From Candidatus Zixiibacteriota bacterium (lineage in GTDB: Bacteria > Zixibacteria > MSB-5A5 > GN15 > FEB-12), in the NCBI GenBank assembly GCA_003641405.1, contig QNAF01000044.1:1-13098 (forward strand): a stretch of 13,098 nt of DNA. The letters are read 5' to 3'. Positions 5,769 through 12,825 of the stretch are shown piece after piece. Made by a program: the position numbers and the translations under genes. The notes beneath the pieces were generated by a model, which worked only from the letters and a program-made list of their open reading frames with translations, was not told where the DNA came from and did no database searches. The first letter of the stretch is position 1, and the number at the start of each line of letters is the position of its first letter.

Positions 5769-6623
5769 GTGGCTAAACAATCCCTAAAATACCGCGATGA
5801 AGACAGGTCTTTGGATCTGTATCTTCGTGAAATCGGGGAAACCCCCCTAATTAACGCCGCCGAAGAAGTACGGCTTGCACGTAAGATAAAGCAGGGTAGC
5901 CAAAAGGCCCTGGAAGCACTAACCCGTGCAAATCTCCGCTTCGTAGTCTCGGTGGCCAAGCAGTACCAGAATCAGGGACTCTCCCTGGCTGATCTAATCA
6001 ATGAAGGCAATATTGGCCTTATAAAAGCAGCCAAGAGGTTTGATGAGACCCGGGGATTCAAGTTTATCAGTTACGCCGTGTGGTGGATCAGGCAGGCAAT
6101 TCTGCAGGCGCTGGCCGAGCAGAGCCGGATAGTCCGGCTTCCGCTCAACCGCGTGGGTACACTTCACAAAATTGGCAAGATTTCCAGTCGTCTGGAACAG
6201 GGTCTGGGGCGTGTGCCATCGCCTGAAGAGATCGCGAAAGAGCTGGAACTCTCCGAAGGAGAAGTGACGGATACTCTGAAAATCTCGAATTCGCATCTAT
6301 CGCTGGATGCGCCGTTTTCGGTATCAGAGGATAACTCGCTGATAGACATCCTTGAGGATGAATTTCAGCCGTCGCCTGACGAAGCTCTCCTGAGCAGTTC
6401 ACTTCGGGTTGAGATCGACAAAGCACTGGACAGCCTGACAGCTCGTGAAGCTGAGGTTATCAATTTGTACTTTGGTCTGAGCAATGAGAAATCACTAACG
6501 CTGGAGGAAATTGGTGCTCGTTTCTCACTTACTCGTGAACGAGTCCGGCAGATCAAGGAAAAGGCGATCAGACGCTTGCGGCATGCCTCGCGCAGTCGTT
6601 CCCTCAGGGCGTACCTGAACTAA
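5769..6623 (+). CDS. rpoD: Primary-type RNA polymerase sigma-70 factor, short form without region 1.1
   Basis: This 284-aa sigma factor directs core RNA polymerase to housekeeping promoters. Region 1.2 covers about residues 12-45. Region 2 covers about 50-125, with the core-binding NLRFVVSVAKQY and the -10-reading YAVWWIRQAI. Region 3 covers about 126-195 and region 4 about 215-284, with the recognition helix LTRERVRQI at 254-262. Region 1.1 is absent, as in the short RpoD of Bacteroidetes/Chlorobi, which it closely resembles. R256/E257/Q261 match the E. coli -35 contacts. The Gln that reads position -12 is kept (Q109), while the T440-equivalent is Leu112. The start is GTG: an in-frame TAG lies nine bases upstream, and AAGGAG (5750-5755) and AGGG (5761-5764) precede it. 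A strong terminator follows. An alternative sigma factor is possible, but the RLRHASRSRSLR tail is typical of the primary factor. Confidence 0.93.
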   Translation: MAKQSLKYRDEDRSLDLYLREIGETPLINAAEEVRLARKIKQGSQKALEALTRANLRFVVSVAKQYQNQGLSLADLINEGNIGLIKAAKRFDETRGFKFISYAVWWIRQAILQALAEQSRIVRLPLNRVGTLHKIGKISSRLEQGLGRVPSPEEIAKELELSEGEVTDTLKISNSHLSLDAPFSVSEDNSLIDILEDEFQPSPDEALLSSSLRVEIDKALDSLTAREAEVINLYFGLSNEKSLTLEEIGARFSLTRERVRQIKEKAIRRLRHASRSRSLRAYLN

Positions 6624-6627
6624 AAAT

Positions 6628-6640
6628 CGTTCTCAGAACG
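6628..6640. repeat. Short palindrome CGTTCT-C-AGAACG after the sigma-factor gene
   Basis: Two perfect 6-bp arms flank a single C, 4 nt after the stop codon and immediately before the terminator stem. It may be a small extra stem or a protein site; no role can be assigned. Confidence 0.4.
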
Positions 6641-6644
6641 CATC

Positions 6645-6674
6645 AAGCCGCCCCTCACCGGGCGGCTTTTTTTT
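6645..6674 (+). terminator. Rho-independent terminator of the sigma-factor gene
   Basis: AAGCCGCCC (6645-6653) pairs with GGGCGGCTT (6660-6668) around a CTCACC loop. A run of eight T residues at 6667-6674 follows the GC-rich part of the stem. Strong stem plus T-run is the textbook layout, and it insulates the tRNA gene downstream. Confidence 0.95.
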
Positions 6675-6761
6675 GTTCACTTGAGTATCGACCGATTTGA
6701 CCCGGCACATGGGTAACACTTCATCTTTTGCGATTCCAAGTGCCTTCTGGACACAAATCCA

Positions 6762-6790
6762 TTGACATGACGTTCTGGTATTCCCATCTT
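6762..6790 (+). promoter_or_regulatory. Possible promoter of tRNA-Leu
   Basis: An exact TTGACA (6762-6767) lies 17 bp from CATCTT (6785-6790), a poor -10. Initiation would fall near 6797, about 8 nt before the mature tRNA 5' end. The position and the absence of a nearer gene support it; the -10 is weak. Confidence 0.4.
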
Positions 6791-6804
6791 AGTCCGACAG
6801 CAAT

Positions 6805-6888
6805 GCCGAAGTGGTGAAACTGGTATACGCGCTGCGTTCAGGGCGCAGTTCTCGCAAGGGAGTGGGGGTTCGAATCCCCCCTTCGGCA
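6805..6888 (+). tRNA. tRNA-Leu (anticodon CAG)
   Basis: This is an 84-nt class II tRNA. The acceptor arms GCCGAAG (6805-6811) and CTTCGGC (6881-6887) pair perfectly, with discriminator A at 6888. The anticodon stem CTGCG/CGCAG encloses the loop TTCAGGG, giving anticodon CAG, which reads CUG leucine codons. The long variable arm TTCTCGCAAGGGAGT is typical of leucine tRNAs, and the T arm GGGGG-TTCGAAT-CCCCC is canonical. The 3' CCA is not encoded and must be added after transcription. Confidence 0.97.
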
Positions 6889-7103
6889 TTAGTTTTCTTG
6901 CTAACGGTTAGAATCGTATTCCTGTGATACCTCTATCGAAATTGTGGGTTATGAAGTTCTCCGATTTCTGATCAAATTGTCTGCACTGTACGACACCTGT
7001 CATCTGATATCTCGCTTCAGAACATGCCCTGACCCCATAACAAAAATGGGAGAAATCCCCCCTCGTTAGGAATCACGGTCTCTGGCACCGGATTCTGATG
7101 TAG

Positions 7104-7132
7104 TTGCTAGTCGTAGCAATAATTGCTATATG
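7104..7132 (+). promoter_or_regulatory. Candidate phoB promoter embedded in TTGCTA / TAGCAA / TTGCTA repeats
   Basis: TTGCTA (7104-7109) and TATATG (7127-7132) are 17 bp apart and could serve as -35 and -10, with initiation near 7139. TAGCAA (7114-7119) forms a perfect inverted repeat with TTGCTA on both sides, at 7104-7109 and 7123-7128. This places two overlapping palindromes across the core promoter. No TTAACA-type Pho array like that before the porin gene is seen here. The rest of 6889-7103 shows only weak hairpins: CTAAC-G-GTTAG near 6901 and CCCAT/ATGGG near 7034. Confidence 0.4.
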
Positions 7133-7160
7133 TATATTATGAGAATTGGGATTGATAATT

Positions 7161-7856
7161 GTGAGTAGCAAGACCAAAATCCTTATCGTAGAAGACGAAC
7201 GGGATATCGCCGAGTTGATTGTCTACAACCTGGAACGCGAGGGTTTTCAGGTTGAGACAGCGGTGTCAGGTGAGGAAGGTCTGGATAAAACCAAGAAGGA
7301 ACACCCTGACCTGGTTGTGTTGGATATCATGCTTCCTGAGATGAACGGTCTCGATGTCTGTCGGGCTCTCAGATTGGATCAGGCCACCCGGAGTATTCCC
7401 ATCATCATGCTGACCGCGCGTAATGAAGACATTGACGTTGTAACTGGTCTGGAGGTTGGAGCAGATGATTACATCACCAAACCTTTCAGCCCAAGAGTTC
7501 TGATTGCCCGTATCAGGTCTGTGTTACGTCGCTACAAGGAGTCGGTTGAATCCAAATCTGAATTTCTGCAGTTTGGTGAACTAACAATTGACTGTGGTAA
7601 ACGTCGGGTTACCGTGTCCGGTTCTCCGGTTGAGTTGACCCATACTGAGTTTGAGCTTCTGTTTGTCCTTGCCGGTCGCCCTGGCTGGGTTTTCAGCAGG
7701 ATTCAATTGATAGACTCTCTTCGAGACGGACAGCTTGTGATAACCAATCGAGCCATTGACGTCCAGGTGGCCAACCTTCGGAAAAAGCTGACTGTTTGCG
7801 GACACTACATTCAGACAGTCAGGGGTGTTGGCTATCGGATGACGGAGACACCATGA
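7161..7856 (+). CDS. phoB: PhoB/OmpR-family response regulator (phosphate regulon)
   Basis: This 231-aa DNA-binding response regulator has a receiver domain (about 5-122) and a winged-helix effector domain (about 137-229). The receiver shows the acidic pair E11/D12, phospho-acceptor D55 in LVVLDIMLPE, T85 and K107 in KPF. The effector ends RGVGYRM, as in PhoB. The frame is open further upstream with TTG codons at 7146 and 7152. I choose GTG 7161 because GGGA (7148-7151) stands 9 nt before it and because the receiver fold starts directly after it. Its stop overlaps the sensor-kinase start as ATGA. The phosphate assignment rests on the pstS, pstC and pstA genes 3 kb downstream and on Pho-type half-sites before the porin, since the OmpR family alone is not specific. 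Confidence 0.92.
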   Translation: MSSKTKILIVEDERDIAELIVYNLEREGFQVETAVSGEEGLDKTKKEHPDLVVLDIMLPEMNGLDVCRALRLDQATRSIPIIMLTARNEDIDVVTGLEVGADDYITKPFSPRVLIARIRSVLRRYKESVESKSEFLQFGELTIDCGKRRVTVSGSPVELTHTEFELLFVLAGRPGWVFSRIQLIDSLRDGQLVITNRAIDVQVANLRKKLTVCGHYIQTVRGVGYRMTETP

Positions 7857-9628
7857 AACGACGTCCGCTATTCTGGAAAGTATATCCCTACTACTTTTTC
7901 GTTATCTTCATATCGCTCTTGCTGGCGGCGCTTTATGGCGCTCGCGAAATGAGAACATTATACATTGGCCAACTTACCAGCACGCTTGAAGCACGGGCCA
8001 GAGTCGCAGAGCGGCTCCTGAAACCTTTGCTGAGCGCAAACGAGACCGCACAACTGGATCGGGAATGTAAGGAGATTTCAAGAGTCTCAAGTACGAGGAT
8101 CACCGTCGTAGATGCTCGGGGGGTTGTGCTCGGCGATTCGCATGAAGACCCGCTCTCGATGGAGAACCACGGCACGCGACCGGAAATAGTCCTGGCTTAT
8201 GGCGACGAAGTGGGAGTGAAGACCCGGTACAGCAACACGCGGCAGGCAAATATGATGTATGTAGCCATTCCCGTTAAGCAAGACAACGAGGTTATTGCGG
8301 TCGTGCGGGTGGCTGTTTCCGTGTCAGCGGTTGAGAATGTTCTAACGTCCTTCTATCGGAACATTGCGATTGGCGGCGTGCTCATCATGGTGCTGGCAGC
8401 TCTGATCAGTATGGCAGTACTCAAACGTTTGACAAATCCTCTCCGAGAATTGCGGAACGGAGCCGGTCGCTTTGCCGCCGGAAACCTGGATTCCAGACTG
8501 CCTGTTCCAACTACCGAAGAGATCGCTGACCTGTCGGAATCGATGAACAAAATGGCGGAGCAACTTGATGTGCGAATCAAAACGATCGCACAGCAACGTA
8601 ACGAAAGGGAAGCTATACTGTCCAGCATGTCCGAGGGCATTGTGGCGCTCGACGCTGATCAGAAGATCGTATTACTCAATCGAGTGGTGGCTGGTTTTCT
8701 TAACCTGGACATCACAGAATCTCGCGGTGAGACCTTCTATGAAGTGATCCGTATTCCATTGGTGCTGGAGTTCGTGGAGAGAGCTATGCACAGTACTGAC
8801 ATTACTGAAATGGAAATCAAGATGTCGGGGGTGTCCGATAAGTACTTTCAGGCACGAGCGGCAGCACTCAAAGACAGTTTCGGTGAGAAGGTCGGCGTAG
8901 TAGTTGTTTTCAACGATATTACCCGTCTTAAGAAACTGGAGAGCATTCGTCGCGACTTTGTGGCCAATGTCTCTCACGAGTTGAGAACCCCTATCACAGC
9001 CATAACCGGTTCGGTAGAGACTCTGCTGGATGGTGCTATGGACAACTCGGACGACAATCGACGATTTATGGAGATGATAGCGAGACACTCGGACCGGCTG
9101 AATAGCCTGATTGAGGATTTGTTATCACTGGCACAGATCGAGAGCGAGACTGAGCAGATCGGGGCAGGTCTAACCCGCATATCCGTGAGCGATGTTATAG
9201 CATCGTCTCTATTGGCCTGTCAGGAAAAAAGCCGGATGAATGAGGTGAACATATCCTCTTCCTGTGATCCGAATCTGGAAGCGAATATCAATCGAGGGCA
9301 GTTGGAGCAGGCAATAACAAATCTGATAGACAACGCCATCAAGTACAGCAACCGGGGCTCAACCGTAGATGTTGAAGTAACTTCGTCCGGTGACGAGATC
9401 GTGATCTCGGTTCAGGACCGGGGAGTAGGTATTGCAGCGGAACATTTGCCCCGACTATTTGAGCGATTCTACCGTGTGGATGAGGCCCGGAGCCGAGACG
9501 CCGGTGGAACCGGCCTGGGTCTGGCTATCGTAAAGCATGTTGCAGTTGCTCACAAAGGACGCGTCAGCGTTGACAGTATACTCGGCAAGGGAAGCTCTTT
9601 TCGCATTCATCTCCCTCGAACACAATAA
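7853..9628 (+). CDS. phoR: PhoR-type sensor histidine kinase
   Basis: This 591-aa inner-membrane kinase partners with the overlapping response regulator. TM1 is at about residues 9-28 and a periplasmic sensor at about 30-168. TM2 is at about 171-190 and the HAMP linker at about 190-245. A PAS domain spans about 250-360. In the HisKA domain H375 lies in VSHELRTP. The HATPase domain has an N-box NLIDNAIKYS (490-499), a G1 box DRGVGI (522-527), an F-box LFERFY and a G2 box GTGLGLAIV (552-560). All catalytic parts are intact. The ATG overlaps the phoB stop, and GGAG (7844-7847) lies 5 nt before it, inside phoB. The frame could be extended upstream to 7796, but that would run through phoB. The large periplasmic domain is unlike E. 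coli PhoR, which lacks one, and more like PhoR of Bacillus and many other phyla. Confidence 0.93.
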   Translation: MKRRPLFWKVYPYYFFVIFISLLLAALYGAREMRTLYIGQLTSTLEARARVAERLLKPLLSANETAQLDRECKEISRVSSTRITVVDARGVVLGDSHEDPLSMENHGTRPEIVLAYGDEVGVKTRYSNTRQANMMYVAIPVKQDNEVIAVVRVAVSVSAVENVLTSFYRNIAIGGVLIMVLAALISMAVLKRLTNPLRELRNGAGRFAAGNLDSRLPVPTTEEIADLSESMNKMAEQLDVRIKTIAQQRNEREAILSSMSEGIVALDADQKIVLLNRVVAGFLNLDITESRGETFYEVIRIPLVLEFVERAMHSTDITEMEIKMSGVSDKYFQARAAALKDSFGEKVGVVVVFNDITRLKKLESIRRDFVANVSHELRTPITAITGSVETLLDGAMDNSDDNRRFMEMIARHSDRLNSLIEDLLSLAQIESETEQIGAGLTRISVSDVIASSLLACQEKSRMNEVNISSSCDPNLEANINRGQLEQAITNLIDNAIKYSNRGSTVDVEVTSSGDEIVISVQDRGVGIAAEHLPRLFERFYRVDEARSRDAGGTGLGLAIVKHVAVAHKGRVSVDSILGKGSSFRIHLPRTQ

Positions 9629-9645
9629 GTTAGCATACGCCTAAC
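9629..9645 (+). terminator. Weak hairpin after phoR
   Basis: GTTAG (9629-9633) and CTAAC (9641-9645) can pair around a 7-nt loop directly after the phoR stop. There is no T-run, so termination would be inefficient at best. Confidence 0.2.
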
Positions 9646-9679
9646 GAGTCTTATCGTCCTCGCTATCTTTCCAGGGGAA

Positions 9680-9718
9680 TAAACAAACATCTAACTTGTT
9701 CTTAACAAAATCTTAACA
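9680..9718 (+). promoter_or_regulatory. Pho-box array: four TTAACA-like half-sites at 11-bp spacing
   Basis: Hexamers begin at 9680 (TAAACA, 5/6), 9691 (CTAACT, 4/6), 9702 (TTAACA) and 9713 (TTAACA), each exactly 11 bp from the next, one helical turn. TTAACA-N5-TTAACA matches the direct-repeat layout known for PhoP of Bacillus and the 11-bp repeat logic of E. coli PhoB boxes. The array ends 59 bp before the porin start. I could not fix a -10: TATGTG (9742) and TAACAT (9754) are candidates. It likely makes the porin-pstSCA operon phosphate-controlled. Confidence 0.75.
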
Positions 9719-9777
9719 TGCTGTGTGCTCATTTGCCTCCGTATGTGTTGTGATAACATTCAGCTAGTGGAGGTACT

Positions 9778-10941
9778 ATGGAACACGTGCTCAAGAGCAC
9801 GCTGGTGAGAACACTGCTTCTATCGCTAACAGCAGTGGCAGTGTTCGCTCAGGTCGGGATGGCCGGAAACTGGTGGGAGAAGGTCAAGATCAAAGGTGAT
9901 TTTCGCTATCGCCATGAAATGATTAGCAAGGAAGACAAAGACGCTCGTCACCGGCAACGCGTAAGAGCTCGTCTGGGTGTGTTTGGCCAAGTATCGGAAT
10001 ACACTAAGATCGGCATCCAGCTAGCCAGTGGTTCAAACGACCCGGCATCAACCAATCAGACGCTTGACGGCGCTTTTTCAACAAAGGGCATAGGGATTGA
10101 TCTGGCGTATTTTGCCACCGGATTCAAAGGCGTTGAAGGCCTGACGGTTATTGGTGGTAAGATGAAAAACCCGTTCTTCAAACCGGGCAAGGCAGAGTTG
10201 ATATGGGATGGCGACGTGAACCCGGAAGGCGGCGCGGCCACTTTCCAAAAGAAGACTGACAGCTATGTCCTGACTCTGACAGGCGCCGGATTCTGGATTG
10301 ATGAGCGATCATCCTCAGATGATTCATACATTGCGGCCGGACAAGCGGTTGGCCGTCTGTATTTCAATGAGAAGAAGTCTAACCTCGTACTTGGTGGAAG
10401 TATCTTCAACTACGCCAACGCCGAGGGTTATGAACCGTTCTTCGACCACGGGGATCCGATGGGAAATTCGAGTTACGAGCATATAGACACGCTGGTGGGG
10501 GACGTCGATGACACAACTTTCGTTTCAACAACTTGCTATCTCACCGGCTTTGAGGTAATAGAACTGTTTGCCGAAGTAACCCACAAATTCCAGAACATTC
10601 CAGTCACAGTCATCGGAGACTTTGTTACCAACAATGCGGCGGATAGTCTCAATACCGGCTGGCTCGTTGGTTTGCGAGTGGGCAAAGCCAAGAAACCGGG
10701 ATCCTGGGAGTTCCGTTACAACTACCGCAGTCTCGAAGCAGATGCTGTACCGGGCATATTTACCGACTCGGACTTTCGAGGTGGTGGCACCGATGCCAAG
10801 GGTCATGAGATAGGCGGAGCTGTTCAACTGGCGACTAACACTGCTTTCAAGGCAACCTTTTTCAGCAACGAGATTGGTCTTGAGGAAACCGAAACAGAAG
10901 ATTTTGGACGGCTGCAAGTGGACTTGCAATTTAAATTCTAA
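9778..10941 (+). CDS. Outer-membrane beta-barrel porin, probably phosphate-regulated
   Basis: This 387-aa protein has a signal peptide (positively charged start, hydrophobic 8-24, cleavage near A29). It then has alternating aromatic and polar strands rich in Gly/Tyr/Phe and ends LQFKF. A terminal Phe is the outer-membrane insertion signature. It resembles the putative porin families annotated next to phosphate genes; I cannot name the exact family or its selectivity. GGAGG (9769-9773) precedes the ATG by 4 nt, which is short but strong. It sits between the Pho-box array and pstS, separated from pstS by only 33 nt. It is therefore probably the first gene of the phosphate-uptake operon and may admit phosphate or polyphosphate, as OprP/OprO do in Pseudomonas. 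A perfect 16-bp palindrome lies at codons 3-8. Confidence 0.85.
   Translation: MEHVLKSTLVRTLLLSLTAVAVFAQVGMAGNWWEKVKIKGDFRYRHEMISKEDKDARHRQRVRARLGVFGQVSEYTKIGIQLASGSNDPASTNQTLDGAFSTKGIGIDLAYFATGFKGVEGLTVIGGKMKNPFFKPGKAELIWDGDVNPEGGAATFQKKTDSYVLTLTGAGFWIDERSSSDDSYIAAGQAVGRLYFNEKKSNLVLGGSIFNYANAEGYEPFFDHGDPMGNSSYEHIDTLVGDVDDTTFVSTTCYLTGFEVIELFAEVTHKFQNIPVTVIGDFVTNNAADSLNTGWLVGLRVGKAKKPGSWEFRYNYRSLEADAVPGIFTDSDFRGGGTDAKGHEIGGAVQLATNTAFKATFFSNEIGLEETETEDFGRLQVDLQFKF
9786..9801 (+). repeat. Perfect palindrome CGTGCTC-AA-GAGCACG at the porin gene start
   Basis: Two exact 7-bp arms flank AA, beginning 8 nt after the first base of the porin ATG. In RNA it could form a 5-bp stem with a 6-nt loop close to the initiation site. 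In DNA it has the form of a dimeric protein site. Confidence 0.5.
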
Positions 10942-10974
10942 AATGGATAGGAAAACCAAATCAAGGAGAAACAA

Positions 10975-11826
10975 ATGAAGAAGATCATGATCTGCGGACT
11001 ACTTCTTATTCTAGCGGCTAGCTTCGTGATGGCAGGTACTACTATCACTATCAAAGGCTCTGACACTCTCGTGCGTTTAGGTCAGCGCTGGGCGGAAGAA
11101 TACATGAAACACAATCCGGATGTTGTCATTCAGATTTCCGGCGGTGGTTCAGGTACCGGCATTGCCGCGCTGCTCAACGGAACTACCGACATCTGTGAAG
11201 CCTCACGCGACATGAAAGAAAAAGAGTACAAGCTGGCCGAAGATAAAGGCATCAAGCCATACCGGGTGTCGGTGGCATTGGATGGTATTGCCGTATTCTT
11301 TAACGAGGCCAACCCGGTCGAGAAACTTAGCTTCGCACAATTGAAAGGTATCTACACTGGTGCCATCATGAACTGGAAAGAAGTCGGTGGTGAAGATGCC
11401 CGTATTATTCTTTACGGTCGCGAGAACAACTCCGGCACCTATGCCTTCTTCAAGAAAAAAGTACTCAATAAAGAAGACTATAATGAGTATACCCAAACTC
11501 TTCCGGGAACTGCCGCGGTAGTCAACGCCGTGTCCAAGGACAAAAACGGGATCGGCTACGGTGGGCTGGCCTGGGCGAAGGGTGTGAAATTTGCGGGAGT
11601 GATGGCCAATGACACCACTGAAGCGGTACTGCCGAGTGTGGAAACAGTCTCCAATGGAACCTACCCGATTTCCCGGGAACTGTACTGGTTCTTCAACGGC
11701 AAGCCGACCGGCGAGTTGAAGAAACTCGTCAACTGGGCACTCTCCAAAGAGGGACAGAAGATTGCCGAGGAAATCGACTACGTGCCACTGTCAAAGGAAG
11801 GTGCTCTGGCCAATACAGTCAAGTAG
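10975..11826 (+). CDS. pstS: Periplasmic phosphate-binding protein PstS
   Basis: This 283-aa solute-binding protein captures phosphate for the Pst ABC transporter. A signal peptide (1-20, ending VMA-G) has no lipobox cysteine at the cleavage site, so it is predicted soluble rather than lipid-anchored. Mature-chain signatures are IKGSDTL (26-32), ISGGGSGTGIAALLNGT (54-70) and GRENNSGTYAFF (148-159), the segments that ligate phosphate in PstS. D77 or R78/E75 in the EASRD loop would be near the ligand. AAGGAG stands 6 nt before the ATG, a strong ribosome site suited to a highly made binding protein. The gene lies 33 nt after the porin and is followed by pstC after a 39-nt gap. Confidence 0.96.
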   Translation: MKKIMICGLLLILAASFVMAGTTITIKGSDTLVRLGQRWAEEYMKHNPDVVIQISGGGSGTGIAALLNGTTDICEASRDMKEKEYKLAEDKGIKPYRVSVALDGIAVFFNEANPVEKLSFAQLKGIYTGAIMNWKEVGGEDARIILYGRENNSGTYAFFKKKVLNKEDYNEYTQTLPGTAAVVNAVSKDKNGIGYGGLAWAKGVKFAGVMANDTTEAVLPSVETVSNGTYPISRELYWFFNGKPTGELKKLVNWALSKEGQKIAEEIDYVPLSKEGALANTVK

Positions 11827-11865
11827 CCCGACTTGCGGCAGGATAGCCGCACGGAAGTGTATGAG

Positions 11866-12825
11866 ATGAACCGTTTGAAGTTCAAACCCAAGTCCAGAGT
11901 CCGGGAATTTCTCGGCGAAAAGCTGATTGCGATCAATGCCCTTGCGGCATTGGTGGCAATCGTCTTGATATTCGCTTTTATCTTCAAGGAAGCGATACCC
12001 ATCTTCACCGATCAGGAAATCCAGCAGGAAGCCAGTGTCGATAAGATGACCTTCAAGCAGGAATTCTACGAGGGCCGCGATCCCAAATGGTCATGGCAAC
12101 CCAACTCGGAAGTCCCCAAGTACTCCATTCTGCCACTGTTGATTGGCAGTCTCAAGGCTGCCCTGGTGGCTATGCTGTTTGCTATCCCGCTTGGCGTTGG
12201 GGCCGCTATCTTCTCGGCGGAATTTGCTTCACGACGATGGCGAGAGATTATCAAACCTGCCATAGAGATGCTGGCCGGGATTCCATCGGTGGTACTTGGG
12301 TTCTTCGCGCTGATTATTCTGGCTACCGTAATGCAGGATATGTTTGGCTTCCTCTTCAGGCTCAATGCTGTTACTGCCGGTGTCGCATTGGGTTTGGCGG
12401 TCATTCCCATTATATTCACGGTAGCCGAGGATGCAATGACATCGGTGCCATCGTCGCTGCGTGATGCTGGTCTGGCCCTGGGAGCCAATCATTGGCAGGT
12501 GTCATTGACGGTGGTCCTGCCCGCTGCCCTGCCAGGTATCGCCGCTGGAGTGGTGCTGGGATTCGGTCGAGCCATTGGCGAGACAATGATCGTGCTGATG
12601 GCCTCCGGCAATGCAGCGATTATTAGCGGCAGTCTGACCGATTCTATGCGGACAATCTCTGCCTCAATCGCCGCCGAGTTGGCTGAAGTAGTGTTTGGCA
12701 GTGCTCACTACAGCGTGCTCTTCTTCCTGGGCACCCTGCTGTTTGTCATTACGTTTCTGATAAACCTGTGCGGTGAGCTTGCGGTAACACGTATGAAGCA
12801 GCGCCTACAGGGGAGACTGTCGTGA
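11866..12825 (+). CDS. pstC: Phosphate ABC transporter permease PstC
   Basis: This 319-aa inner-membrane permease forms the phosphate channel with PstA. A first hydrophobic helix spans about 20-40. A periplasmic loop (41-88) includes WSWQPNS. The core transmembrane domain (about 92-305) contains the cytoplasmic EAA-type loop SLRDAGLALGANHWQ (197-211), which contacts the ATPase, and GFGRAIGET (232-240), typical of PstC/PstA. The frame is open from TTG 11833. I choose ATG 11866 because GGAAG (11853-11857) lies 8 nt before it. The stop overlaps the pstA GTG start (GTGA). The N-terminus carries FKPKSR, which is also found near the PstA N-terminus. Confidence 0.95.
   Translation: MNRLKFKPKSRVREFLGEKLIAINALAALVAIVLIFAFIFKEAIPIFTDQEIQQEASVDKMTFKQEFYEGRDPKWSWQPNSEVPKYSILPLLIGSLKAALVAMLFAIPLGVGAAIFSAEFASRRWREIIKPAIEMLAGIPSVVLGFFALIILATVMQDMFGFLFRLNAVTAGVALGLAVIPIIFTVAEDAMTSVPSSLRDAGLALGANHWQVSLTVVLPAALPGIAAGVVLGFGRAIGETMIVLMASGNAAIISGSLTDSMRTISASIAAELAEVVFGSAHYSVLFFLGTLLFVITFLINLCGELAVTRMKQRLQGRLS

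Noticed and set aside
6677..6889. 70-aa minus-strand frame starting MPKGGFEPPLP
   Set aside because: It is the antisense translation of the tRNA-Leu gene, a well-known source of spurious proteins.
7020..7062. Terminator-like hairpins (CCCAT/ATGGG and GGGA-GAAA-TCCC)
   Set aside because: Stems are only 4-5 bp, overlap each other and lack a T-run.
7081..7160. Pho-box array upstream of phoB
   Set aside because: I looked for TTAACA-type or CTGTCAT-type repeats at 11-bp spacing and found only isolated half-site matches.
10975..11034. PstS as a lipoprotein
   Set aside because: The only cysteine in the leader (C7) is not in a lipobox, and cleavage near residue 20 yields Gly or Thr, so a soluble periplasmic form is more likely.
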